This document shows, in pieces, positions 39,483 through 48,142 of a stretch of 64,000 nucleotides of DNA. Within the stretch, counting starts at the first letter, position 1. Every line of letters begins with the position of its first letter. Source of the DNA: Bacillus sp. V3B (GTDB taxonomy: Bacteria; Bacillota; Bacilli; Bacillales; Cytobacillaceae); NCBI RefSeq assembly GCF_024494465.1, contig NZ_JAETXM010000002.1, positions 1 to 64,000 of the forward strand, written 5' to 3'. The position numbers were made by a program, and so were the translations under genes. Under the pieces are notes generated by a model. It saw only the letters and a program-made list of their open reading frames with translations, searched no databases and was not told the origin of the DNA.

Positions 39483-40265
39483 TCATTTATTCGTTAACAT
39501 ATAGATGATGAATAATCCTGTTAAAAGCAAAGCGATCCCCAACCAATGTGTTTTTTTATACACTTGAGTCCATTCCACGTCATACAAAGCTTCTTCACCA
39601 CCACGACAATCTAAAGCAATTTGAAATTCCTTTGCGGAACGCAGTGTTTTTATTAAAAGACTAACAATCAATTGTCCAAAGGATGAGAAACCAGTGCGAT
39701 AACTCTGATATCCAAGTCTCATCGATTGGGCCAGATAGATTTCACGTGACTTTTCTAAAAGCACAAAAATAAAATGATACGTAAAAACAGCCAATTCGAT
39801 AAAGAGTGAAGAGACTTTTAATTTTTGTAGTAACCATATGAGCTGCGTAATGGGTGTTGTTAAGATTATAAAGTACATACAACTCACACTCGCGATGACA
39901 GGAAAAACAATTCCGACACTCTTAATCACATTGGATGACGTAATAGAAAGTTTCCAAACTCCTAATTCCAATTGCCATAGTGAATCAACAGCCTCTTTTC
40001 CAATGGGTACGATTGAAACTATGATGACGACCACACTTGTTAGCAAAAAGAAAAAGGGTGCAAAAAGGAGTTTGACATAATAGCGTAATGGGATTTCTGC
40101 TTTCCTGACAATGATGGCACTCATTACAAAAAAGATAATCGTCGAAACCCATACACTTTTACTCCATAGTGAAAATAATAGTAAAGAAAATGAAAAGACT
40201 GCTTTTTCAACAGGATGTACATCTCTTAACGCATTCGTATAGGCGTATTGATCAATGTTTAACAT
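39483..40265 (-). CDS. cbiQ: Cobalt ECF transporter transmembrane component
   Basis: T-component of the cobalt importer. It has 260 residues with about five to six membrane helices. The coupling motif with the two short Ala-Arg-Gly-type signatures appears as SMRLGYQSYRT and ALDCRGGEEALYD. N-terminal DVHPVEKAVFSFSLLLFSL is the CbiQ start. It overlaps the end of cbiN by 14 nt. Confidence 0.9.
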   Translation of the reverse strand: MLNIDQYAYTNALRDVHPVEKAVFSFSLLLFSLWSKSVWVSTIIFFVMSAIIVRKAEIPLRYYVKLLFAPFFFLLTSVVVIIVSIVPIGKEAVDSLWQLELGVWKLSITSSNVIKSVGIVFPVIASVSCMYFIILTTPITQLIWLLQKLKVSSLFIELAVFTYHFIFVLLEKSREIYLAQSMRLGYQSYRTGFSSFGQLIVSLLIKTLRSAKEFQIALDCRGGEEALYDVEWTQVYKKTHWLGIALLLTGLFIIYMLTNK

Positions 40266-40557
40266 CTGGAAGCTTGCTCTCTACTTGAGAAAAAATCTTT
40301 TTCCTAGCATGGCCATATCCGATGACATAACCAATTACGATAGCACCAATGGCTGCCTGCAAGGAAAATAGCAAGCTTTCAATTTCACCACTTGGTGGCT
40401 CCCACAACGACTCAAACCATGGCTCATACTGTGGTGAAATTTCCACAATGACTTCTTCTGCCTGACCGTCTGCGCCGCCAAATTCAGCACCTTTTTGTAT
40501 AAATAAAGGAATGATTGCGAGTATGATGACGAGTAAAGACAAAATTAAATTTTTCAT
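40252..40557 (-). CDS. cbiN: Cobalt transport protein CbiN
   Basis: Small membrane partner of CbiM with two helices, about residues 4-20 and 66-86. It has 101 residues. The outward loop GADGQAEEVI...YEPWFESLWEPPSGEIESLLFSLQ carries the family's conserved core, cited here by position 25-70. It starts one base after the cbiM stop, consistent with the CbiMN unit acting together. Confidence 0.9.
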   Translation of the reverse strand: MKNLILSLLVIILAIIPLFIQKGAEFGGADGQAEEVIVEISPQYEPWFESLWEPPSGEIESLLFSLQAAIGAIVIGYVIGYGHARKKIFSQVESKLPDVKH

Positions 40558-40558
40558 A

Positions 40559-41320
40559 CTAGTTCAGCTCCTTCATGTTAAGATTTAATAGTTTGATTTC
40601 AGCAATATTGTATTTTCTTAGTAGATTCATAACAATTACCGTTAAAAGCCCTTCACTAATAGCTAACGGAATTTGAGTGATTGAAAAGACACTTGAAAAT
40701 TTTACAAAAGAAGTGATGAATCCCCCTACTTCTGAAGGAAATGCAAGTGCTAGTTGGATCGACGTAATCATGTATGTACTTAAATCGCCAAGCATCGCTG
40801 CAAGAAAGACACAGATCGAGAAGGATAGGTTCATTTTTCTTCCTGATTTATAGACAAGATAAGCTAGTAATGGTCCGATGACTGCCATTGAGAATGCATT
40901 GGCTCCAAGTGTTGTTAAACCACCGTGAGCGAGTAACAATGATTGAAATAATAGAACAATCGTCCCTAAAACCGTCATCGCAGTTGGGCCAAATAAAATC
41001 GTTCCGAGTCCTGTACCTGTTGGATGTGAAGTACTTCCTGTAACAGATGGAATTTTTAATGCGGACAATACAAAGGTAAAGGCTCCGGCTACACCCAGTA
41101 TTGGTTTTAATTCAGGATTTTCTTTTATTTGCCTACGTAGCGAACGCATTCCGACTACTAAAAACGGGATGGTTAGACACCACCAAAAGATGGCCCATCC
41201 TATTGGTAAGAAGCCTTCCATGATATGCATCGCATAGGCTGGTTGAAGGGAATTCGACCAGAAATATGCGGTGAATAGTGCTACAGCTATAAAAGAAATC
41301 CATAGCGGTTTTTTACTCAT
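40559..41320 (-). CDS. cbiM: Cobalt ECF transporter substrate-binding protein
   Basis: S-component that binds Co2+. It has 253 residues. A signal-like first helix is followed by [18 protein letters not shown], where the histidine of the mature N-terminus (MHIMEG) forms the cobalt site. [16 protein letters not shown] is the second hallmark. It is the first gene of the cob operon, about 100 bp downstream of the terminator of the tandem cobalamin riboswitches. The start follows AAGGAGGAAT. Confidence 0.94.
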   Translation of the reverse strand: MSKKPLWISFIAVALFTAYFWSNSLQPAYAMHIMEGFLPIGWAIFWWCLTIPFLVVGMRSLRRQIKENPELKPILGVAGAFTFVLSALKIPSVTGSTSHPTGTGLGTILFGPTAMTVLGTIVLLFQSLLLAHGGLTTLGANAFSMAVIGPLLAYLVYKSGRKMNLSFSICVFLAAMLGDLSTYMITSIQLALAFPSEVGGFITSFVKFSSVFSITQIPLAISEGLLTVIVMNLLRKYNIAEIKLLNLNMKELN

Positions 41321-41420
41321 TTTTATTCCTCCTTATGAAATAGGTAACATGTATATAATTACTGCAGATGGGTCTACAGGTGTTAACCATTCTTATGTTG
41401 GTCTATGCTATTTTTAAAAA

Positions 41421-41452
41421 TAAAAAAGCACCCCTATTGATAGAGGTGCTTA
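41421..41452 (-). terminator. Riboswitch terminator 1 (proximal to cbiM)
   Basis: Minus strand AAGCACCTCTAT-CA-ATAGGGGTGCTT followed by TTTTTA. It lies downstream of aptamer 1 and is duplicated in unit 2. Confidence 0.9.
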
Positions 41453-41527
41453 AAAAATGCATGCGTAAATAAAGCATTTTTTTGGCATCTCTACCTATGA
41501 CCCGTAGGTATTGATTGAATAATATAG

Positions 41528-41693
41528 AAACAAAGGCAGATCTCCTGACTTAAGTTCATCATTTCGCTGCGCCTTCCCGATTTAATCTCAGTGGCATTTT
41601 GCAACGAAACTTCCCATTACAGTGGCGGGACCGTGACGGATTTTCACCGTGCTTCCCATTTAAGTATGGTTTTTCAACCACACACCTTTGTTT
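41528..41693 (-). promoter_or_regulatory. Cobalamin riboswitch aptamer 1
   Basis: Reading the minus strand, the conserved B12-box region (plus-strand core CAGTGGCGGGACCGTGACGG, with TTTCACCGTGCTTCCC) and the P1 pair AAACAAAGG/CCTTTGTTT are intact. It is followed by a terminator, so cobalamin should stop transcription into cbiM. Confidence 0.95.
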
Positions 41694-41850
41694 AGTTTTG
41701 TGATGTATTTATAATGTTATGACAATAGAAAGGCTACATCGACATTTAATCGATTTCCCCATTATCCCAACATATTGTCTTAAGAAATTCTAGACATTTA
41801 TTGAGTTTACAAACTAATTTTTTTTCGTATATGCTATTTTCCAAATAAAA

Positions 41851-41876
41851 AAGCACCTCTATTGATAGAGGTGCTT
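41851..41876 (-). terminator. Riboswitch terminator 2 (distal)
   Basis: AAGCACCTCTAT-TG-ATAGAGGTGCTT, here fully complementary, with a T-run on the minus strand. It belongs to aptamer 2. Confidence 0.9.
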
Positions 41877-41954
41877 AAAAAAATGCATGCGTAAATAAAG
41901 CATTTTTTTGGCATCTCTACCTATGACCCGTAGGTATTGATCGCGTATATATGT

Positions 41955-42120
41955 AAACAAAGGCTGGTCTCCTGACTTAGGTTCATCATTTCGCTGCGCC
42001 TTCCCGATTTAATCTCAGTGGCTTATTGCAACGAAACTCCTCATTACAGTGGCGGGACCGTGACGGATTTTCACCGTACTTCCCATTTAAGTATGGTTTT
42101 TCAACTATACACCTTTGTTT
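41955..42120 (-). promoter_or_regulatory. Cobalamin riboswitch aptamer 2 (upstream tandem copy)
   Basis: Same architecture as aptamer 1, about 425 bp further upstream: plus-strand core CAGTGGCGGGACCGTGACGG is identical and the P1 pair AAACAAAGG/CCTTTGTTT is kept. It is transcribed first. Confidence 0.95.
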
Positions 42121-42250
42121 GGTTTCGTGATGTATGATGTTATGATCGTAGCAGATCTATATCAACATTTAATCGATCTCTCAATTATCTTGAGATATCG
42201 TCTTCAGAACTTCTAAACGCTCATTCAATTCACAAGCTAATCTTAAACGA

Positions 42251-42775
42251 TTATTTTCCATTCAGCAAGTATAATCTAGTGACATATCCATTTTCCCTTT
42301 TTTCAAAAAAAACTTACAATTGTGACATTAGATAAGTTTTGTCTCACTTTCTCCAAGGCAACGCTAAAGATAATTGTTGATATTACTCTAAACAATTAAA
42401 TGGGACTGAGCGATAGACCTTTGTCCCTCTTTTTATAAGAACTCTCAGTTAGTTGATTTCCCGTTACGGTATTTGGACTACCCTGAGTTGATGTACTCGA
42501 GATCAATTTCATATTGGAGCAATTTCTCACCTTTTAATCTAAAAGATATTTCACCTAAATCCTTTTTATATAAGGTTTTTCAAATATATTTATCTACCTC
42601 TCCATAGGGGTCCTGGTTCTAATGAGACAAGACATATACTTCTCTATATGCAAAGTTGCTTCACTCAAGCCTCTTCCATCTCATTGTATGAATACAAAAC
42701 AGTGTTAAGAACAATAACTTTTACAAATATTCGACGAAAAATAAAGAAACGATGCCCCGCAGCAATTTGTATCTA
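42251..42775. other. Upstream region of the cob operon leader
   Basis: About 525 bp between the riboswitch duplication and the DUF202 gene. It should contain the cob operon promoter (minus strand). GGGAC...GTCCC followed by T-rich sequence at about 42413-42436 is a weak hairpin. No gene is recognised. Confidence 0.4.
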
Positions 42776-43165
42776 TCACACCATTAAAAAATAAGCACCA
42801 AAGACTAGTGCAATCATGATGATAAAAACACCAAGTGTAATAACGGTTATTTTAGATGTTTGGAATGTCTGATTATTAATAGCATTAACTTTTTTTAAAT
42901 AGGAGACTATAGCCATAATAATTGTAATAATACCCATTCCTACAGAAGAAATTCCAATCATATTGGCTAATAAATCTCCTGCAGGAGAAAGACTTAATTT
43001 CATTGTGAAATGCAAATTTGTGACAAGGAATCCAACGCCAATAATCGCAATAGCTGTCCGTATCCAAGCTAGAAATGTTCGTTCATTTGCTAGATGCTGC
43101 TGAATATATTTTGAATCTATGGTTGGTTTGTTATGATCCGATTCTCTAGAAATACTTTCACTCAT
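42776..43165 (-). CDS. DUF202 family membrane protein (YidH-like)
   Basis: Small inner-membrane protein of 129 residues with three helices, preceded by the family hallmark LANERTFLAWIRTAIAIIG. The function of DUF202 proteins is not known. ATG 43165 is taken as the start; a GTG at 43177 in frame is possible, and neither has a strong ribosome binding site. It could be co-transcribed with the methyltransferase 60 bp upstream. Confidence 0.8.
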   Translation of the reverse strand: MSESISRESDHNKPTIDSKYIQQHLANERTFLAWIRTAIAIIGVGFLVTNLHFTMKLSLSPAGDLLANMIGISSVGMGIITIIMAIVSYLKKVNAINNQTFQTSKITVITLGVFIIMIALVFGAYFLMV

Positions 43166-43226
43166 GAATATGACCACTTTTCTATTTGATGGGATTCGTT
43201 AGATTTCACTACAATCATTCTCTTTT

Positions 43227-43829
43227 TCAAACGTTTGGCTTTTGTCCTACAAACTGAATGACGTGTGCCAACCCTTTATGGAGGTCCCCTTCATGGCGTT
43301 CAACCTCCCCCATAAAAAAGTGAACAATTCGCCAATCTGAAAAAGCTTGTAGAAACTCTTCTGGAGTATATAACAATTCGATATCTTTCGGGCCTCCACT
43401 TTGATAGGGAACTTGGTGAATGGAATATACTTCCGTTATAAAATATCCACCTGGCTTAACGGCTTCTTTCACTCCCTGAAGTGTTTTCTTACGTAACTCT
43501 GTTGGAAAATGACCAAAAATACAGACGAGCTCATCCCATTGTTCTTTTTCCCATTGAGCTTCATTCAAGTCGACAAGTTCTGTTTTTACTGTTACACCAT
43601 GGGTATCAGCAAGCCTTTTCGTTTTAGCTAGTCCCGATTCTGCATAATCCCAAGTAGTGACGTTCATTCCTTGTTGGGCTAAAAAAACAGCGTTCCGGCC
43701 TTCACCTTCCGCAATAGCCAAAGCATCACCGGATAATGAAAGTTTTTGCTGAACCTCTGATAAAAATACATTTGGTTCCGTTCCATATACATATTTCTCA
43801 TCTTGAAATCGAATATGCCATTGATTCAT
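43227..43829 (-). CDS. Class I SAM-dependent methyltransferase (TehB-like)
   Basis: A 200-residue methyltransferase. The N-terminal WHIRFQDEKYVYGTEPN and the SAM motif AIAEGEGRNAVFLAQQG resemble TehB/thiopurine-type enzymes that methylate small, often chalcogen, compounds. GGYFITEVYS is the post-motif strand. It is directly upstream of a DUF202 protein and downstream of a sulfur-export and persulfide cluster, so a role with sulfur or selenium compounds is possible but unproven. The start follows AAAGGAGAT. Confidence 0.8.
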   Translation of the reverse strand: MNQWHIRFQDEKYVYGTEPNVFLSEVQQKLSLSGDALAIAEGEGRNAVFLAQQGMNVTTWDYAESGLAKTKRLADTHGVTVKTELVDLNEAQWEKEQWDELVCIFGHFPTELRKKTLQGVKEAVKPGGYFITEVYSIHQVPYQSGGPKDIELLYTPEEFLQAFSDWRIVHFFMGEVERHEGDLHKGLAHVIQFVGQKPNV

Positions 43830-43955
43830 CGTCTAATCTCCTTTCAATAAATACAGTACAACATGATTTTTTATTTTATCATTGGAAACGATGTGTTACA
43901 AAAAGTCCGTTTTTACTCTTAATCAAATTTCAAGAGGGATAGGCTCACTATCCCT

Positions 43956-44732
43956 CTATAATATATCCATCCAAATCTTTATGGCTGTTGCAAGGATTAA
44001 TAGTGCTAAAATGACTTGTAGCACTTTTGTATTGACTTTCTTCCCTGCCATCGCTCCAAGTGGTGAAGCAATTAAACTAGCAACCACCATGATCAATGCC
44101 GGGTAATAATCCACTTGTCCTGTCGTAATCTTCCCCACCGTTGCACCAATGGATGAGAGAAAGGTAATCGCTAATGATGATGCAATTGTCATTCGTGTCG
44201 GAATCTTTAACACGACTAGCATGATTGGGACTAATAAAAATGCACCTGCTGCCCCAACAATACCCGCTCCAACTCCGACGATTAAGGCAAGTGAAGAAGC
44301 AATCCATTTATTAAACTTCACCTGATCAAGAGGAATATCGTCAACTCCCTTTTTCGGAATGAACATCATTACAGCAGCGATTAATGCTAAAATACCATAA
44401 ATTAAATTAATCCCACTCTCTGTCATTAACTTTGAACCATATCCACCCACAAAACTACCAATTAAGATACTGGCACCCATATAAACAATTAACGTTTTAT
44501 TTAAGTATCCACCTTTTCGATAGGCCCAAACACCACCAATTGTTGCAAAAAACACTTGAACAGCACTAATTCCAGAAACTTCATGTGCACTAAATCCGGC
44601 TACACCAAACAATGGTGGAATATATAAGAGCATGGGGTATTTTATAATGGAACCACCAATTCCTAGCAACCCTGAAATATATGAACCTATGAATCCAATT
44701 AAAAAAATCGTAATAATAAATGCAAAATCCAT
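43956..44732 (-). CDS. TauE/SafE family sulfite/organosulfur exporter
   Basis: Membrane permease of 258 residues with about eight helices. The family repeats are visible as [20 protein letters not shown] in the first half and [19 protein letters not shown] in the second. It is the last gene of the persulfide cluster, 53 bp after tusA, so export of sulfite or thiosulfate made by the dioxygenase and rhodanese is the natural role. The start follows a long G-run (AAAGGGGGGGG). It belongs with CstA/CstB-type loci, where TauE is a standard partner. Confidence 0.88.
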   Translation of the reverse strand: MDFAFIITIFLIGFIGSYISGLLGIGGSIIKYPMLLYIPPLFGVAGFSAHEVSGISAVQVFFATIGGVWAYRKGGYLNKTLIVYMGASILIGSFVGGYGSKLMTESGINLIYGILALIAAVMMFIPKKGVDDIPLDQVKFNKWIASSLALIVGVGAGIVGAAGAFLLVPIMLVVLKIPTRMTIASSLAITFLSSIGATVGKITTGQVDYYPALIMVVASLIASPLGAMAGKKVNTKVLQVILALLILATAIKIWMDIL

Positions 44733-44785
44733 AATTCTCCCCCCCCCTTTAGGAAAAGGGAACCAGTTTAGGTTCCCTTATTTTA

Positions 44786-45013
44786 TTAACCTTTTTTTAT
44801 CCAAAACTTCAACACATCGTTTTCTTCTTCATGTTTCAATAATTCATGTCCGCCTGATTTTGTCCATGCTGTAAGATCATTTTTTGCCCCTTTATCGGTT
44901 GTATGAATCTCTAACACTTGACCTGCTTCAAGCTCAGTAATCGCCTTTTTTGTTTTTACAATCGGCATCGGACATGCTAATCCTTTTGCATCTAACACTT
45001 TTGTTACTTCCAT
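44786..45013 (-). CDS. TusA-family sulfur carrier, copy 1
   Basis: A 75-residue sulfur carrier with the persulfide-bearing cysteine in GLACPMPIVKTKKAI (CPxP motif). It is about 85% identical to the copy at 47553-47780, with identical C-terminal halves (HELLKHEEENDVLKFWIKKG). A short palindromic element ends one base before its ATG, so its upstream region comes from that element and has no AGGAGG-like site. Expression may therefore be weak or depend on read-through from the dioxygenase gene. Confidence 0.88.
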   Translation of the reverse strand: MEVTKVLDAKGLACPMPIVKTKKAITELEAGQVLEIHTTDKGAKNDLTAWTKSGGHELLKHEEENDVLKFWIKKG

Positions 45014-45146
45014 AAAAAATCTGAGGCATCCGCCGGAGGCTTTAACTTTATTCAGCTAAGGTTTGAACCCCCACTGAATTTCATAACGATTACATTCATC
45101 CCACCGCTTATAGAAGTGAGAGATTTCTACTGAATAAAGTTAAAAA
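45014..45146. mobile_element. Short palindromic element, copy B, inserted within the sulfur operon
   Basis: About 133 bp and homologous to 27356-27486. The outer arms are TTTAACTTTATTCAG and CTGAATAAAGTTAAA. Compared with copy A both arms changed together (C-G to T-A), which keeps the pairing. It fills exactly the space between the rhodanese-MBL stop codon and the tusA start. Confidence 0.65.
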
Positions 45147-46274
45147 TTATCGAACCGCACAACGATTTGGTCCAATTTCCATTTCACGCTGTTTCTCTTC
45201 ATCAGGGTTTATTTTCCCCATATTGGTTTGACGAATTTCTTGATAGGCATTTGGCTGTGGTGGTAAGTTTTCAGTTACTAGTTTTCTAAATTCATTTTCA
45301 TCTTCAATGTTTAATCCATGATTATTTGCATATAGCGCACCTAATTTTTCAGATACACTACCATCCTCATTTAATTCATCGATAATCATAAAGTGTGCTG
45401 GTAGAACAATGAGTTCTTGAGATAATTCTTTATAACGTGTATATAGACTTTCTCTTAAATCACCTACCCAATCTTCCGCCATACCCGCAAGGTCTGGCCG
45501 CCCAATTGAATCAATAAATAAGATATCTCCTGATAGTAAGAACTTCTCATCAACAACAAAGGATGTTGACCCAATGGTGTGACCTGGAGAATATAAGGCA
45601 TGAATATTGATGGCAGTGTTACCAATTGTCACTCTATTTCCATCTTCTAATGGTTGGTACTCAAACGTTACTTCCGTAGCATCCTTTGGTGGTAACCAGT
45701 ATGTTGCATTTGTTTTTTCAGCGATCATTCTTCCACCAGAAATGTGATCAGCATGTAAGTGTGTATCAAAAACATGAGTAATGCTTGCTCCGATACTTTG
45801 GGCAAATTCTAGGTAGATGCTAGTCATTCTTGTTGAGTCAATAAGAGCAGCCTCGCCGTTTGAAACAACCATGTAAGATAAGCAACCCTTACCGATACGA
45901 ACAAACTGATAGATTTCCCCTCCATCTTTTAAATCCCCAACTTTAACAGGTTCTAAGTGTTCACTCCACGCTTTCATTCCACCTTTTAAATAAGAAACGG
46001 AAAGACCTTCCTCGGAAAGTAGCTCGGCAACCATGATAGATGAACCCTCTTTTGCACAAACAACTAAAATATCTTTATTAGAAGGGATTTTATCCATAAT
46101 GCCTTCCACACCATCAAGTAAATCAAAGTACGGAACATTTAGATAATCAACGTTTTCTCCTTCAATTTTCCAATCTCCGAAATCACTTTCGTTCCGAACA
46201 TCTAGAATAAATAATTCTTCTTTATTAAATACTTTTTGTGTTACTTCTTTTGAAGTCATTTCTTTTACAGTCAC
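45147..46274 (-). CDS. Rhodanese-MBL fold persulfide dioxygenase-like protein
   Basis: A 375-residue fusion. An N-terminal rhodanese domain ([15 protein letters not shown]; active loop VVCAKEGSS with the catalytic Cys) is followed from about residue 110 by a metallo-beta-lactamase domain with [43 protein letters not shown] and PAHF, matching ETHE1/CstB-type Fe(II) persulfide dioxygenases. It probably oxidises glutathione- or bacillithiol-persulfides to sulfite. S. aureus CstB has the reverse order (MBL first). The start is GTG after AAGGGGGT. Confidence 0.85.
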   Translation of the reverse strand: MTVKEMTSKEVTQKVFNKEELFILDVRNESDFGDWKIEGENVDYLNVPYFDLLDGVEGIMDKIPSNKDILVVCAKEGSSIMVAELLSEEGLSVSYLKGGMKAWSEHLEPVKVGDLKDGGEIYQFVRIGKGCLSYMVVSNGEAALIDSTRMTSIYLEFAQSIGASITHVFDTHLHADHISGGRMIAEKTNATYWLPPKDATEVTFEYQPLEDGNRVTIGNTAINIHALYSPGHTIGSTSFVVDEKFLLSGDILFIDSIGRPDLAGMAEDWVGDLRESLYTRYKELSQELIVLPAHFMIIDELNEDGSVSEKLGALYANNHGLNIEDENEFRKLVTENLPPQPNAYQEIRQTNMGKINPDEEKQREMEIGPNRCAVR

Positions 46275-46386
46275 CCTTTTTACCCCCTTACGTATATTTT
46301 TAGTTAAAAAAATAATCTATTTTATTAAATGATTTCTATTACGTCTGTCTCTTTAGCAAACTCTAAAAACATTACAGTTCCCCTAC

Positions 46387-46962
46387 TTACCGATTAATAC
46401 TAGTAGCTTCCCCTGACCACTGACTCATACCTGGTAAGACATTAATGACATTCGTAAATCCGTTTTCTGCTAACTTTTGTGCAGCAAGATCACTACGGCT
46501 TCCTGTACGACATACAACAAAAATTTTATCGTCCTGGTTTAACTCATTAAAACGACCTTCTAATTCCCCTAAAGGAATAGAGATGCTATTTGGAATATGG
46601 TTAAATGCATATTCTGCCGCTTCCCTTACATCAAGAACAACAATCTTGCCAGCTTCTTTTAATTTCTTTTCCAACTCTTCATTATTTATTACATCTGGAT
46701 GTTTTTTCTCAATGGTTTCATCACTAGATGACTTTCTTAAATAATGCTTTAACACATCTCCCTCTTCAAGCGTCCCTAAATAGTGATGTCCAGTTCTTTC
46801 AGCCCATGCTTGCATATCAGCCTTTGATCCTTTATCTGTTGCTTGAACTTCTAAAACGTGACCCGCCTCTAAATCATTCATCGCTTTCTTTGTTTTCACG
46901 ATAGGCATTGGACATGCTAATCCTTTTGCGTCTAACACTCTATTTGCTTTCATGTTCCCCAT
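46387..46962 (-). CDS. TusA-rhodanese fusion sulfurtransferase (CstA-like)
   Basis: A 191-residue fusion. TusA domain 1-75 (GLACPMPIVKTKKAM, persulfide Cys) is joined to a rhodanese domain 95-188 (VVLDVREAAEYAFNHIPNS; active loop VVCRTGSRSD). It shuttles sulfane sulfur. S. aureus CstA is TusA-rhodanese-DsrE; here DsrE is the separate gene just upstream. A strong CAGGAGGTT ribosome binding site precedes the ATG. Confidence 0.88.
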   Translation of the reverse strand: MGNMKANRVLDAKGLACPMPIVKTKKAMNDLEAGHVLEVQATDKGSKADMQAWAERTGHHYLGTLEEGDVLKHYLRKSSSDETIEKKHPDVINNEELEKKLKEAGKIVVLDVREAAEYAFNHIPNSISIPLGELEGRFNELNQDDKIFVVCRTGSRSDLAAQKLAENGFTNVINVLPGMSQWSGEATSINR

Positions 46963-47009
46963 TTTAGAACCTCCTGAATTTTTATGTGGGGGAAGCTCCC
47001 CTTAAGAAA

Positions 47010-47489
47010 TTAGATAAATAAGTTTACATTTCCATCTTCCGCATCAGCTAAATAGGCTGCGACACCAGCGTATTCAATCTGATCCAACAGTTCTTCTTGT
47101 TGCAGACCTAATAAATCCATTGTCATCGTACATGCTACTAATTTAACTTCTTGTTCTTGTGCCATTTCAATTAACTGAGGTAGAGTCATCGCATTATACT
47201 TTTTCATCACACCTTTAATCATCTTAGGACCGAAACCAGCAAAGTGCATCTTTGAAAGTCCCATTTTATCTGCCCCTCTTGGCATCATTTTACCGAACAT
47301 TTTTTCCATAAATCCTTTTTTAACGAGAATATTTTCGTCTTTACGTAAGGCATTTAACCCCCAAAACGTGTGAAAGATCGTTACTTCATGATCATAGGCA
47401 GCTGCACCATTTGCAATAATATAGGCCGCCATTGCTTTATCATAATCACCACTAAATAATACAATTGTTGTTCTTTTCTTATCTGCCAT
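47010..47489 (-). CDS. DsrE/DsrF-like sulfur relay protein
   Basis: A 159-residue DsrE/F/H fold protein. It begins TTIVLFSGDYDKAMAAYIIANGA and has the conserved late cysteine in VKLVACTMTMDLLG, which carries sulfur in this family. It accepts or donates sulfane sulfur with the adjacent TusA proteins. A CsoR/CstR-type operator lies about 30 bp upstream of the start, and GGAGGAAAT is the ribosome binding site, so this gene begins a regulated unit. Confidence 0.88.
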   Translation of the reverse strand: MADKKRTTIVLFSGDYDKAMAAYIIANGAAAYDHEVTIFHTFWGLNALRKDENILVKKGFMEKMFGKMMPRGADKMGLSKMHFAGFGPKMIKGVMKKYNAMTLPQLIEMAQEQEVKLVACTMTMDLLGLQQEELLDQIEYAGVAAYLADAEDGNVNLFI

Positions 47490-47518
47490 AATTTCCTCCT
47501 GAATGAATATTTTTTACT

Positions 47519-47538
47519 ATTACCCATATAGGTATATA
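47519..47538. promoter_or_regulatory. CstR/CsoR-type operator 3 (dsrE)
   Basis: TACC-CATATA-GGTA palindrome (47521-47534) with AT flanks, close to the sites at 47811 and 48557. Confidence 0.65.
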
Positions 47539-47552
47539 ATCTGCTAAAAAAA

Positions 47553-47780
47553 TTAACCTTTTTTAATCCAAAACTTTAATACATCATTTTCTTCTTCATG
47601 TTTCAAAAGCTCATGTCCGCCCGATTTAGCCCATGCAGTAAGGTCGTTTACAGCACCTTTATCGGTTGTATGAATCTCTAATATTTGACCTGATTGTAAT
47701 TCATTGATCGCTTTTTTTGTTTTGACGATTGGCATTGGACATGCCAATCCTTTTGCATCTAATAGTTTATCTACAGTCAT
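47553..47780 (-). CDS. TusA-family sulfur carrier, copy 2
   Basis: 75 residues with the persulfide cysteine in GLACPMPIVKTKKAI. It is the close paralog of the copy at 44786-45013. Unlike that copy, this one keeps a normal leader: GGGGGAAT ribosome binding site, and a CstR-type operator about 35 bp upstream. It is therefore the better candidate for the functional, induced carrier of this cluster. Confidence 0.9.
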   Translation of the reverse strand: MTVDKLLDAKGLACPMPIVKTKKAINELQSGQILEIHTTDKGAVNDLTAWAKSGGHELLKHEEENDVLKFWIKKG

Positions 47781-47810
47781 TGTAATTCCCCCATATAAAT
47801 ATTGTTTACC

Positions 47811-47830
47811 ATTACCCCTATAGGTATATT
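47811..47830. promoter_or_regulatory. CstR/CsoR-type operator 2 (tusA copy 2)
   Basis: TACC-CCTATA-GGTA palindrome with AT flanks, just upstream of tusA copy 2. Confidence 0.65.
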
Positions 47831-47866
47831 AATAAAAGATTAAAAGAATGTCAACCCATAAGTTTT

Positions 47867-48125
47867 TTATCTACTTTTTACCAGTAGGCTGACAGCTTCT
47901 TTAATTAATTCATTCGTTTTTTTCCATTTTTTTCAACATCTAGAGCACATTCAACTAAGTTTGAACTTACAATTACACCTATTGTTCGATCTACTGCTGA
48001 GCGAACAGCTGACAACTGGTAATGACATCTTTACACTCTTTATTTTCTTCTATCATTTTTAAAATCCCTCTAAGTTGGCCTTCCATTCGCTTCACTCTAT
48101 TTTTAATCGGATCATGGTATTCCAT
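47867..48125 (-). pseudogene. cstR: Frameshifted CsoR/CstR-family persulfide-sensing repressor
   Basis: The start MEYHDPIKNRVKRMEGQLRG and C-terminus ELIKEAVSLLVKSR belong to one CsoR-family protein of about 86 residues, but two -1 shifts break it. One is after DVIT at a C-run (about 48018) and one is in an A-run (about 47915). The two sensor cysteines are in ENKECKD and SSNLVEC, and the copper-type histidine is absent, which fits CstR (persulfide) rather than CsoR. AAAGGAGAT precedes the ATG. Both shifts lie in homopolymers, so a sequencing error is possible. Confidence 0.85.
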
Positions 48126-48142
48126 TAGAAATCTCCTTTCTA

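Noticed and set aside
42401-42436. GGGAC...GTCCC hairpin with T-rich tail as an S-box or other riboswitch
   Set aside because: No aptamer motif around it, and no plus-strand gene follows.
46275-46300. Fourth CstR operator before the rhodanese-MBL gene (ACCCCCTTACGTATAT)
   Set aside because: Only one half resembles the other three sites; the second half does not pair, and the sequence includes the ribosome binding site.
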